Shown here: piece by piece, positions 1-7,060 of the stretch
Layout: each line of letters begins with the position of its first letter
Numbering within the stretch: position 1 is the first letter of the stretch
Origin: Flavobacteriales bacterium
Lineage (GTDB): Bacteria; Bacteroidota; Bacteroidia; Flavobacteriales; PHOS-HE28
Assembly (NCBI GenBank): GCA_008016945.1
Contig: SSGN01000164.1
Location: 1-11,497 of the forward strand
DNA length: 11,497 bases
Direction: 5' to 3'
The notes under the pieces: generated by a model
What the model saw: the letters and a program-made list of their open reading frames with translations, nothing else
Told to the model about the DNA's origin: nothing
Database searches by the model: none
Position numbers and translations under genes: made by a program

Positions 1-1
1 C

Positions 2-121
2 TATAAGGCCATGGCCCTGATCCAGCTCGGGCGGAAAGGGGAAGGATGCACGATCCTGAACGATATGGCCCAGGCCGACGACCCCGCGATCGCCCAGGCC
101 ATCGCCAGGTGGTGCCCCTGA
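2..121 (+). CDS. C-terminal end of a TPR-like protein (5' end outside window)
   Basis: The last 39 codons of a plus-strand gene, open from the window edge in frame 2 and ending at TGA 119-121. The peptide starts YKAMALIQLGRKGEG and continues into an Ala/Asp-rich helix ending in ARWCP. The spacing of Tyr, Ala, Leu-Gly-Arg and Ala resembles the A/B helix pair of a tetratricopeptide repeat, as in the C-terminal repeat of many Bacteroidota TPR proteins, where 'LGR..EA...L' recurs. TPR proteins are usually scaffolds for protein-protein contacts. Too little is visible to name a function, and the TPR assignment rests on about one repeat only. A strong stem-loop follows directly after the stop codon. 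Confidence 0.6.
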   Translation, partial: YKAMALIQLGRKGEGCTILNDMAQADDPAIAQAIARWCP

Positions 122-164
122 CCCGAGAGCCGGAACGTGGCCGAACAAGGTTCCGAACCTCGGG
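122..164 (+). terminator. Two-tier stem-loop directly after the stop codon, possible terminator
   Basis: CCCGAG (122-127) pairs with CTCGGG (159-164), and inside it CGGAAC (131-136) pairs with GTTCCG (150-155). The two stems are separated by a symmetric 3x3 internal loop and closed by a 13-base loop. The hairpin begins on the base after TGA 119-121. There is no T-run after it, so it is not a classical intrinsic terminator. It could still end transcription, or protect the 3' end of the upstream mRNA and insulate the next gene. Confidence 0.45.
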
Positions 165-201
165 ATCGCCGAGTGCCGATCGAGTACGGAGCATCGGGTT
201 C

Positions 202-209
202 TAACTTGC
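202..209 (+). promoter_or_regulatory. Candidate Bacteroidota -7 promoter element (TAACTTGC)
   Basis: TAACTTGC lies 4 bases before the ATG at 214 and resembles the Bacteroidota -7 consensus TAnnTTTG. Similar boxes, TACCTTCG and TAACTTGG, precede two other genes in this window (11287-11294 minus, 11436-11443 plus). No convincing -33 TTG box is seen at the expected distance. If this is the real -7 box, transcription would begin almost at the ATG, giving a leaderless or nearly leaderless mRNA. Confidence 0.4.
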
Positions 210-213
210 CGCC

Positions 214-2265
214 ATGCCGGTGACCGAACTACGCACGGTGTTGGAGGAGATCGCAGCCTATGATGGGCAGGAGGTGGACCTGCTGGCTCGGCTGGTGCGT
301 GCCATCAGGCCCACGAAGGACGAACAGGAGCGCGCGTTGGCGCCAGGGTTCGCCCGCCTGTTGGCGTTGTTGGAAACGGATGCAGCGCTTCGTGCGGGGC
401 TCTCAGCATACGTGCATCGGTTGATCTCCTGGAAACGCCTGAACCGTGCCCTGGTGGACCCCGGGATGGTGAGCGGCGACTTCTGGCACGAACTGCGCGA
501 ACGCCTCAACTACAAGCTGCTGCCCTTCCAGCCCGATCCCGGCACCATAGATCATGTGCTGGTGAACGTGTTCTTCAAGGAACGCGATGGCGACTGGGTG
601 CGGGCGTTGGACCAAGGCGAGTGCGTACGCCTGCTCTCGTTGCTGGACGGCCGCAGCCTGCACGACCTGCCGATGGGCTCCTTCACCATGAAGGAGCTGC
701 TCTTCGCCATCAAGGTGATCGGCCTGCGGATCGCCGGGCGTGCGTTCGACAGCCGGGTGCTGCGCATGGTGCCCGAGCACGAGAACCTCGCCAACCCCTT
801 CGTGCTGCTGGGCGACGAGCTGGACCGCTACATCGCCGGGCTGAATGATGGAACCGTGGCGCGCGGCACCGCCGACCCTGTTCGCCTCCGGATCGGTGAG
901 CTGATGGACCAGTGCCACGCCATGATCGGCCAGGCCTACGACAATAGTGCGGTACATGGCATCGGGTTCCGGGTGAACCAGAACCTGATCTCGCTTCAGC
1001 GCATGTTGGAACGGCTGGAGCTGATCCTCGACGCCATCGTGGTGGACCCGCGTGTCGATGGTCGTTCGTCGACCGTGGACCTGATCAAGAACATGGTGGC
1101 GTTCAACACGGGTCGCACGCACATCAAGGGCTTCATAGACCGAAGCACCCAGGTGGTGGCACGGGAGATCTCGGCCCACGCGGGGCGCACCGGTGAGCAC
1201 TACATCACCACCACCGGGCGCGAATACCTGGCCATGTTGCGCTCGGCGTTGGGCGGAGGGGCCATCGTGGCCTTCGCGTGCATCCTGAAGACGTGGTACG
1301 GCACCTTCGACGTGAGCCTCTTCACACGGGCCTTCCTGTACAGCATGAACTATGCGATGGCCTTCATCGCGATCTACCTGACCCACTGCACCCTGGCCAC
1401 CAAGCAGCCCGCCATGACCGCCGCCACCATCGCTGCCACGTTGGACGATGGGCAGAGCGCGCGCGGCGCCGAACGCTACAACGAACTGGCCGCGTTGCTG
1501 GCCCGTGTATGGCGTTCGCAGTTCATCGCTTTCGTGGGAAACGTATTCATGGCCTTCCCCGTGGCGGTGGGTATCGCCTACGGCTGGGATCACTTCTTCG
1601 ACCCCGACATGCTGGCGAACAAGTACCCCAAGATGATCCATGAGCTGAACCCCTTACGCTCCCCGGCCATCCTGCACGCGTCCATCGCCGGGGTGTTCCT
1701 CTTCATCAGTGGCCTTATCGCCGGGAATGTGAGCAACAAGATCATCCATGGTCGGATACCGTACCGGATCGAACATCATCCCGTGTTGAAGCTCACCATT
1801 TCGGCTGCGAAACGAGAACGGCTGGCCGCGTACTACCAACGGAACGCTGCAGGCATCATCAGCAACTTCTGGTTCGGCTGCTTCCTGGGGTCCATCAGTA
1901 TCGTGGGCGTTTTCTTCGGTTTGCCCCTGGACATCCGTCACATCACCTTCACTGCGGGGAACCTGGGCTTGGCCATGGTGGGTGGTGGCTGGCACTTCGA
2001 TGCCTGGACCATCGCGATATCGGTGCTGGGCATCGGGCTCGTCGGGCTGTTCAACTTCATGGTGAGCTTCGGACTATCGCTGACCTTGGCGCTGCGGTCC
2101 AGGGGCATCGCCTTCTCGGAACTGATCCCCATCGTACGGGCGGTGTTCACCCATTTCAAGGCGCGGCCATGGGTGTTCTTCTTCCCGATCGGGGATAATG
2201 GCGAGCCGATCCGCGAAGCCGTGGCCGAACCGGTAACGGGCCAAGCGGAGGATCCGGTGCGTTAG
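214..2265 (+). CDS. Gcr / 'site-specific recombinase' family multi-pass membrane protein (PF10136, COG4389)
   Basis: A 683-residue protein of two parts. Residues 1 to about 340 form a soluble, helix-rich, Leu/Arg-rich region without any hydrophobic segment. Residues about 347 to 630 hold some seven hydrophobic segments: roughly 347-366, 369-395, 437-457, 486-508, 546-571, 577-597 and 597-626. The architecture and motifs such as the 'L..LI.WIRP'-like N-terminus, the F.EL..RL..K.LP segment and the 'AG..SN.WFG..LG' membrane segment match the family that databases call site-specific recombinase (Gcr). I see no tyrosine- or serine-recombinase catalytic motif, and an integral membrane recombinase would be unusual, so the real role is unknown. 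The start at 214 is the first ATG in the frame and sits just after a -7-like box. The gene stands alone, converging with the O-acylation operon. The family assignment is from memory of its motifs. Confidence 0.8.
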   Translation: MPVTELRTVLEEIAAYDGQEVDLLARLVRAIRPTKDEQERALAPGFARLLALLETDAALRAGLSAYVHRLISWKRLNRALVDPGMVSGDFWHELRERLNYKLLPFQPDPGTIDHVLVNVFFKERDGDWVRALDQGECVRLLSLLDGRSLHDLPMGSFTMKELLFAIKVIGLRIAGRAFDSRVLRMVPEHENLANPFVLLGDELDRYIAGLNDGTVARGTADPVRLRIGELMDQCHAMIGQAYDNSAVHGIGFRVNQNLISLQRMLERLELILDAIVVDPRVDGRSSTVDLIKNMVAFNTGRTHIKGFIDRSTQVVAREISAHAGRTGEHYITTTGREYLAMLRSALGGGAIVAFACILKTWYGTFDVSLFTRAFLYSMNYAMAFIAIYLTHCTLATKQPAMTAATIAATLDDGQSARGAERYNELAALLARVWRSQFIAFVGNVFMAFPVAVGIAYGWDHFFDPDMLANKYPKMIHELNPLRSPAILHASIAGVFLFISGLIAGNVSNKIIHGRIPYRIEHHPVLKLTISAAKRERLAAYYQRNAAGIISNFWFGCFLGSISIVGVFFGLPLDIRHITFTAGNLGLAMVGGGWHFDAWTIAISVLGIGLVGLFNFMVSFGLSLTLALRSRGIAFSELIPIVRAVFTHFKARPWVFFFPIGDNGEPIREAVAEPVTGQAEDPVR

Positions 2266-2384
2266 GTCGGCAATGCACGCTGAGGTGTTGCGGCGCCCCA
2301 TTCCCGTCGCGGCTGGAACGGAGCAGGACGGACGACCAGACCGTGGGAGTGCGGTGGTGAGCGGTGCTTGCGGGATGCTTCGTG

Positions 2385-2481
2385 AGCGGGCGTAGCGGCA
2401 GCTTGCCGAAGGCGAAGCGCAGGCTTGGCGCGAGCGAGGACGCGACCAACGGAAGCGACCGGAGCCGCAGCCATGCCCGCT
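2385..2481. other. Long-range inverted repeat with inner hairpin
   Basis: AGCGGGC (2385-2391) is complementary to GCCCGCT (2475-2481), and the next block GCGGC (2395-2399) to GCCGC (2464-2468), making a 12-pair interrupted stem. Inside it, GCTTGCC (2401-2407) can pair with GGCGAAGC (2411-2418), with one bulged base and a GAA loop. The transcript of either strand could fold into a branched hairpin. It could be part of a mobile intergenic repeat or a structured 3' UTR. In DNA this GC-rich, chance pairing is not negligible. Confidence 0.35.
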
Positions 2482-2549
2482 GAACCGAGGCAACTACAGC
2501 GAAGCACGCGGCCCGCGCGGTGGCCGGTGCGGGGCAAGGGACACGCCCA

Positions 2550-2581
2550 CCTATTCCGTAACGCGTTCTCCGTGGTATAGG
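2550..2581. terminator. Palindromic 3' region of the O-acylation operon, possible bidirectional terminator
   Basis: CCTAT (2550-2554) pairs with ATAGG (2577-2581) around a central 8-base palindrome AACGCGTT (2560-2567). The element ends 9 bases after the stop of the minus-strand operon's last gene and lies between converging genes, where a two-way terminator would be expected. The stem is short and there is no T-run, so the call rests mainly on position. Confidence 0.25.
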
Positions 2582-2590
2582 CGCCCCCCT

Positions 2591-4282
2591 TCAGAACTGG
2601 AAATAGATGAAGGGCACCATCCCTGCCGTGACGGTTTGGTACACCACGAAAACCACGGCCACGCATGCCAGCGCCATGGCCCAGAGCGGCAGTGCGGCGA
2701 ACTTGGCGCGGTACCATTCCTTCGTGCGGGTGGGTAGCCAGTGCACCACGAAGCCGAGCAGCATCAGGGCGAACACACTGCGGAAGCCCCAGAGCACGTC
2801 GCCCGCGAGGTGCCAACTGAAAGCATTGCCGATCCGGGAGAGCATGAGGTTGACCTGCTCCAAGGACGAGCCCCGGAACCAGAACCGGGTGAAGGTGATG
2901 AACGCGAAGGTGATCGCGATGGCCTGGAACCGCGCGAACCAGTGCGTGCTCTTGTTCCACGGGCTGATGCGCGCCCAGCCCTTGTAGATCAGCAGGCCGA
3001 TGCCATTGAGGCCGCCCCAGATCACGAACATCCAGCTGGCGCCGTGCCACAGCCCGCCGATCAGCATGGTGAGCATGAGGTTGATGTTGGTGGTGATCAT
3101 GTTACGGAACGGTGGCCAGAAGTAGGCGGTGAGCCACATCGCGGCGCCGATGATCAGGAACACGAACGGCAGCATAAGGTTGCCGGTGAGCAGCACGAGC
3201 ACGGCGAGCACCACGCCCGTCATGATCCACGAGAACAAGGAGCCGCCCCGGTTGCCGCCCATGGGGATGTAGAGGTAGTCGCGGAACCAGGTGCTGAGGC
3301 TGATGTGCCAGCGTTTCCAGAACTCGCCCGTGCTGCGCGCCTTGTAGGGGCTATCGAAGTTGGCGGGCAGGGTGTAGCCCAGCAGCAGTGCGAGGCCGAT
3401 GGCGATGTCGGTATAGCCGCTGAAATCGGCGTACACCTGCAAGGAGTAGCCCACGGCGGCCATGAGGTTCTCGAAGCCCGTGAAGCGCATGGGATCGGCG
3501 AACACCCGATCGATGAAGTTCACCGCGATGTAGTCGCCGATCAGCATCTTCTTCAGCAGGCCGTTGAGGATCCAGAACACGGCCATGCCGAACTGCGTGC
3601 TGGTAAGGCTGAACGGCTGCTCCATCTGCGGCAGGAACACCGATGCGCGGATGATCGGACCCGCCACCAGTGCGGGGAAGAAGCTGACGTAGAAGGCGAA
3701 GTCGAGGATGGTGCGCACGGGCTTCACGTGGCCGCGGAACACATCCACCTGATAGCTGATGCAATGGAAGGTGTAGAAGCTGATGCCCACCGGCAGCAGC
3801 ACCTTGTTCTCGATGAAGTGCGCATCCCACGCGGCGTTGGCGATGCGGGCGAAGTAGTTCACCGCCTCGAACGAGGTGCCGAAGGTGGCGTTGATCGTAT
3901 CCACCACGAAGTGCGCGTACTTGAAGTAGCACAGGAGCAACAGGTTCACCGTGATGCTGAGGGCCAGCAGCAGTTTCTTCCGCAGTTGGTCCGGTGTCGC
4001 AGCGCTCGCCCGCGCGATGAAATGGTCCATCACGATGCTGAAGGAGAGCAGCCCCACGAAGATGCCGCTGGTCTTCCAGTAGAAGAAGAGGCTGGCGAGC
4101 GTGAGCCAGCCGATGCGCAGGGGATGGCTCTTGTACACGAGGCCGAGCACGGCAAGCACCACTGCGAAGAAGCCCCAGAAGAAGAAGCGGGTGAAGATGA
4201 GCGGCGAGGCCGGGTCGTAGTCGAACAGGCCTGCCCAGTCGAAGGTGCCGATGGCGGAGAGGAGCGAGAGGGCGGTGCTCAT
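2591..4282 (-). CDS. MBOAT-family membrane O-acyltransferase (AlgI/DltB/PatA type)
   Basis: A 563-residue polytopic inner-membrane protein, somewhat longer than typical AlgI or PatA. Proteins of this type take an acyl group (usually acetyl) from a cytoplasmic donor and carry it across the membrane to an extracytoplasmic partner enzyme. Family signatures are clear in order: FKYAHFVVDT, LPVGISFYTFHCISY, SFFPALVAGPI, ADFSGYTDIAIG, the FWKRWHISLSTWFRDYLYIP block with the first conserved His (H326), and LIGGLWHGASWMF with the second, catalytic His (H413). Both His residues are present, so the enzyme should be active. Its ATG overlaps the stop of the upstream SGNH gene by 4 bases (ATGA), indicating translational coupling. 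It is the last gene of the four-gene operon. The substrate cannot be read from this protein: alginate-like exopolysaccharide, cellulose and peptidoglycan systems use close relatives. The LysM gene of the operon favours peptidoglycan. Confidence 0.92.
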   Translation of the reverse strand: MSTALSLLSAIGTFDWAGLFDYDPASPLIFTRFFFWGFFAVVLAVLGLVYKSHPLRIGWLTLASLFFYWKTSGIFVGLLSFSIVMDHFIARASAATPDQLRKKLLLALSITVNLLLLCYFKYAHFVVDTINATFGTSFEAVNYFARIANAAWDAHFIENKVLLPVGISFYTFHCISYQVDVFRGHVKPVRTILDFAFYVSFFPALVAGPIIRASVFLPQMEQPFSLTSTQFGMAVFWILNGLLKKMLIGDYIAVNFIDRVFADPMRFTGFENLMAAVGYSLQVYADFSGYTDIAIGLALLLGYTLPANFDSPYKARSTGEFWKRWHISLSTWFRDYLYIPMGGNRGGSLFSWIMTGVVLAVLVLLTGNLMLPFVFLIIGAAMWLTAYFWPPFRNMITTNINLMLTMLIGGLWHGASWMFVIWGGLNGIGLLIYKGWARISPWNKSTHWFARFQAIAITFAFITFTRFWFRGSSLEQVNLMLSRIGNAFSWHLAGDVLWGFRSVFALMLLGFVVHWLPTRTKEWYRAKFAALPLWAMALACVAVVFVVYQTVTAGMVPFIYFQF

Positions 4283-5583
4283 CGTTCAGTTGCAGAGGAC
4301 CTCACGTGCGCTCCATAGGCTTCCATCATCGCGGCGAAGAGCAGATCACCCAGGGCCACATAGCCTGTTCGGGTCAGATGCACCAGATCCTTCTTCGCCA
4401 AGCCGGCCCGCTCCCAGGCCAGGATGGAATGCATGCCCCCCATGACACCGAAGGTGTCCCACACGGCACAACCATGCTTGGTGGCCAGGCGCAACATCAC
4501 CTCGCGCACGGCGGCCCCGTTCTTGTTGGGGTACTTGCGCTTCACGTAACTGTCGGTGTTGGTGGTGAGCAGGATGGCCGCATGGGGCGCGGCTTCTTTG
4601 ACCCGTGCGATCAGCTGTTCGTAGTTGCGCTCGTAGCGATCGGCGCTGAAATCGGGGTCGTGGGCATCGTTGATGCCGATGGAGAAGACCACCAGATCGG
4701 GCTTGATCACGGCGAGCTCGCGCACGAACCTTTGACAACGCAGCCAACTGGTGGTGCTGGCGCCATTGACCCCGTGGGCATGATAGAAGAAGCCCGGGTC
4801 GTCGCTTTCGAGGTCGATCCCGTACAGGGTGAACCGTCGCTGGTCCGATGCGGTCTTCTGGAACCGCAGGTACAAGGTGTCCATGTACCGGTCGTACTGG
4901 AACTCGGTGTGGCCCCGGGCAGGGTCGACGTTGGTCTCGATGTGCACCTTGGGGTCGTGGCTGTAGGCGACCACGGTGTAGGCGCTGTCCATGCCGTGGA
5001 AGACCTTCACCCGATTGAACTGGTAGCCGGCGTACACCTCGCCACGGAAGCTCACCTTCAGGGTAGTGAGCGTGTCGGTGGTGGTCACGGAATAGCCGCT
5101 GATCCCGAGCGCTGCGGTATCGGCGCGGGTCACGTTCTTCACGCTCGTCCACCGGCCGGTGTATTCCGGCAGGTACCAGTAGGGATTGTTGGTCTTGGCC
5201 ATGTTGTAGGGGAAGATGGATCCCCGCCCCCCCTTCACGCCGGGCACCACGTTCTGCAACCGGCTCCTCAGCTCCATGCTCCACATGTCCGCTTGCACGT
5301 GCGACCCCCCGAAATGCGCGATGTGCACCTGGCCTTGGCCCTCAAGGAGGAGCTCGTCCAGTTTGGCGTGGTAACGATCCCAGGCTGCATGCCCACCGGG
5401 GAACTGGAGTCCGTTGGATGCGGGATGCACCATGTTCAGCGCAGGAAGCCGCACGGGGTTCTCCTGAGCACGTGCGGGGGTGAGGATCACGGACATGCCC
5501 ACCCACACCACCACGCTCCAGGCCGACCGATGTTTCCACCGGCCCAGGATGCTTCGTTGACCCTCACTGCTGTGCTTGACCAT
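4279..5583 (-). CDS. Secreted SGNH/GDSL-family O-acyltransferase or acetylesterase
   Basis: A 434-residue exported protein. The N-terminus has a long basic n-region, a hydrophobic core and a likely signal-peptidase site after TPARA, before QENPV. SGNH motifs: block I HFGGSHVQAD with the nucleophile S94, a GIND block III, and the C-terminal DLVH with D399 and H402 as the catalytic Asp-His pair. Block I reads GGSH where most relatives have GDSH; the Asp is not catalytic, so activity is plausible. A beta-rich insertion (roughly residues 130-250), perhaps carbohydrate-binding, separates blocks I and III. The C-terminal third aligns by eye with the SGNH gene just upstream (WD...MGG..S...W...D..H....G), so the two are tandem paralogues. 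The start overlaps the upstream gene's end by 20 bases and the stop overlaps the MBOAT start by 4. With the MBOAT it probably places (PatB-like) or removes (Ape-like) acetyl groups on a periplasmic glycan. Which of the two is unknown. Confidence 0.82.
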   Translation of the reverse strand: MVKHSSEGQRSILGRWKHRSAWSVVVWVGMSVILTPARAQENPVRLPALNMVHPASNGLQFPGGHAAWDRYHAKLDELLLEGQGQVHIAHFGGSHVQADMWSMELRSRLQNVVPGVKGGRGSIFPYNMAKTNNPYWYLPEYTGRWTSVKNVTRADTAALGISGYSVTTTDTLTTLKVSFRGEVYAGYQFNRVKVFHGMDSAYTVVAYSHDPKVHIETNVDPARGHTEFQYDRYMDTLYLRFQKTASDQRRFTLYGIDLESDDPGFFYHAHGVNGASTTSWLRCQRFVRELAVIKPDLVVFSIGINDAHDPDFSADRYERNYEQLIARVKEAAPHAAILLTTNTDSYVKRKYPNKNGAAVREVMLRLATKHGCAVWDTFGVMGGMHSILAWERAGLAKKDLVHLTRTGYVALGDLLFAAMMEAYGAHVRSSATER

Positions 5584-7060
5584 GGTATTCCGCGAAATCG
5601 TTGATCAATGCGGAGAAGAAGAGTTCGCCCACCTTCTTGGCCCCCTGCGGGTTGAAGTGGGTGTAGTCCGTGGCGGCCAGCGGCGGTTGGGCCTCCACCC
5701 AGCTCACCATGCTGTTGCGCCCGCCCATGGCCTCGTACATGTCCCAGAACACGGCACCTTGCGCCAGGGTGTTGGTCTTCATGGCATCGCGCACATCCTC
5801 CAAGAAAGGCCGGGTGACATACTGCTCGCCCTCCTTCTCGCTCATATCGCTCGGGCCGATAACGATCACGGCCACGCCGGGGATCATCCGTTTGAACCGG
5901 GCGATCTGTGCACCGAAGAACCGACCGTATTGCGCGGCCTCCTCGGCGCTCTTGAGGTTGGGGACCACATTGCCGCCGTATTGGAGGATGAGGAGTTCCA
6001 CATCCAGATCGCTGAACATGGTGCTGAGCAACGCTTGGTCGGCCTTGCGGAACTCGTAGCCCGCCGCCCCTCGCGCCGCGATATTGTCCACGCACACTCC
6101 ACTATGGCCTTCCAGGGAGACCCCATACACATCGGGGCTATCGGTCCCTTTGAAGGTGAGGGTGATCTCGTCCGGGGTGGAGGCGAACCGCCACTCGCGG
6201 ATCAGCAGCCGGTCCGAGGGCGGCACCACTTCCGTGCTGATAAGCTCCGTACCCTGGCGCAGTTCAATGGTCAACGGGGTGCGATGCCAGCCGTAGTAGA
6301 GCCGCACCTCATCGAACTGTTGGGCCTTGCCATAGGCCCTGCGCAGCGGCCGCAAGGTCACGGTGGCCTCGTGCACGGTGCTATCCATGGGCACGGTGTC
6401 CGGCAAGATGGGGGTGAAGCGCGAGAAGGCGGAAAGCGCTCCGTACCGATCGTGGTGTTGGGTGGGATCCTTGCGCCCCATTGCGCTGTAGCGGACCCAA
6501 TTCGCGCTGATCACCCGATCGATACTGAAGCTGGGCACGATGTCGGCCACCGCCACCAGGCCGGGACCGGTACCTCCGAACTGCGTTTGCAGCTTGTTGC
6601 GCAGGTAGGAGGTGATCCGATCACCTTCCAGTTGCGAATCGCCGTAGTGCATGATGCGCAGCGGGTGGCGGCCCGAGCGTGCCGTCCGCAACTTGGCGAA
6701 CACGGGCCAGAGCACCTTCTTATCGCCATCGGGGTAGTGCAGCGCGATACGCTCCTCCAAGGGGCGCAGCTTGGTGGTATCGAAAACGAAAGGCTCCTCC
6801 ACCAGCGTGGTGTCCACCGCGAGGGGATCCACCACGAGGTCCTCCTCGGGCACGGCGGCCGCCGAGTCGGTGACCACCGCGAGGATGTCGCTGATATCGA
6901 CCTTCTCCTCGGGGGTGGGGAACAACAGCTCTCCGGGGTCGGGCATGTGCAACACCACGACATCGCCGACCGGCATGCCCGCGCGGGGGAACAGCGCACC
7001 GATCAACGCCAGACCCGACAACACGGCCAGGAGGAAGATGAGCACATGCACTGGTCTCAT
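5564..7060 (-). CDS. Membrane-anchored SGNH/GDSL-family hydrolase or O-acyltransferase
   Basis: A 498-residue protein with an N-terminal hydrophobic segment (residues about 5-25), probably an uncleaved signal anchor, so the rest should face the periplasm. Residues about 30-100 are acidic and Pro/Asp/Glu-rich, like a flexible linker. The SGNH domain follows: MHYGDSQLEGD with nucleophile S142, a QYGGN block III, the GPSDMSEKEG strand-turn, and DYTHFNPQGA with D465 and H468. A beta-rich insertion (about residues 210-310) could form a carbohydrate-binding module, as in PatB- and AlgX-like enzymes. It is the second gene of the operon: its ATG overlaps the LysM gene's stop by 4 bases. Membrane tethering would place it next to the MBOAT, and it is the better candidate for the transferase that accepts the acyl group. 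That division of labour is inference; esterase activity is not excluded. Confidence 0.82.
   Translation of the reverse strand: MRPVHVLIFLLAVLSGLALIGALFPRAGMPVGDVVVLHMPDPGELLFPTPEEKVDISDILAVVTDSAAAVPEEDLVVDPLAVDTTLVEEPFVFDTTKLRPLEERIALHYPDGDKKVLWPVFAKLRTARSGRHPLRIMHYGDSQLEGDRITSYLRNKLQTQFGGTGPGLVAVADIVPSFSIDRVISANWVRYSAMGRKDPTQHHDRYGALSAFSRFTPILPDTVPMDSTVHEATVTLRPLRRAYGKAQQFDEVRLYYGWHRTPLTIELRQGTELISTEVVPPSDRLLIREWRFASTPDEITLTFKGTDSPDVYGVSLEGHSGVCVDNIAARGAAGYEFRKADQALLSTMFSDLDVELLILQYGGNVVPNLKSAEEAAQYGRFFGAQIARFKRMIPGVAVIVIGPSDMSEKEGEQYVTRPFLEDVRDAMKTNTLAQGAVFWDMYEAMGGRNSMVSWVEAQPPLAATDYTHFNPQGAKKVGELFFSALINDFAEYHGQAQQ

Larger units (their letters stand above)
2266..2590. repeat. Convergent intergenic region, structured and GC-rich; possible dispersed repeat
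   Basis: These 325 bases lie between the 3' ends of two convergent genes and contain no credible coding sequence. The middle (about 2350-2520) is rich in AGCG/GCGA words. It has the direct repeat GTGAGCGG at 2357-2364 and 2382-2389, and several inverted repeats listed separately. The composition and word pattern differ from the flanking codon-structured DNA. It resembles the kind of small intergenic element that recurs in GC-rich Flavobacteriales genomes, but only a search of the whole genome could show copies. Its right end (2550-2581) may serve as a terminator for one or both genes. Confidence 0.35.

Noticed and set aside
403..1641. Long open frame on the minus strand inside the Gcr-family gene (412 codons)
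   Set aside because: It is rich in His, Gly, Gln and Val without recognisable motifs and lies wholly antisense to a well-supported gene; GC-rich coding DNA often leaves such frames open.
214..2265. Reading the 'recombinase' family name as evidence of a mobile element
   Set aside because: There are no terminal repeats, no att-like duplication, no integrase motif and no cargo genes, and the protein is a multi-pass membrane protein.
2156..2449. 97-codon minus-strand frame reaching into the intergenic region
   Set aside because: It overlaps the 3' end of the Gcr-family gene for about 110 bases and has an Arg/Pro/Ser-rich sequence without hydrophobic pattern. It is more likely a reading of the structured intergenic element than a protein.
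2741..4318. 525-codon plus-strand frame antisense to the MBOAT gene
   Set aside because: It has a low-complexity His/Glu/Ala composition and no fold-like pattern, while the minus strand encodes a clear MBOAT.
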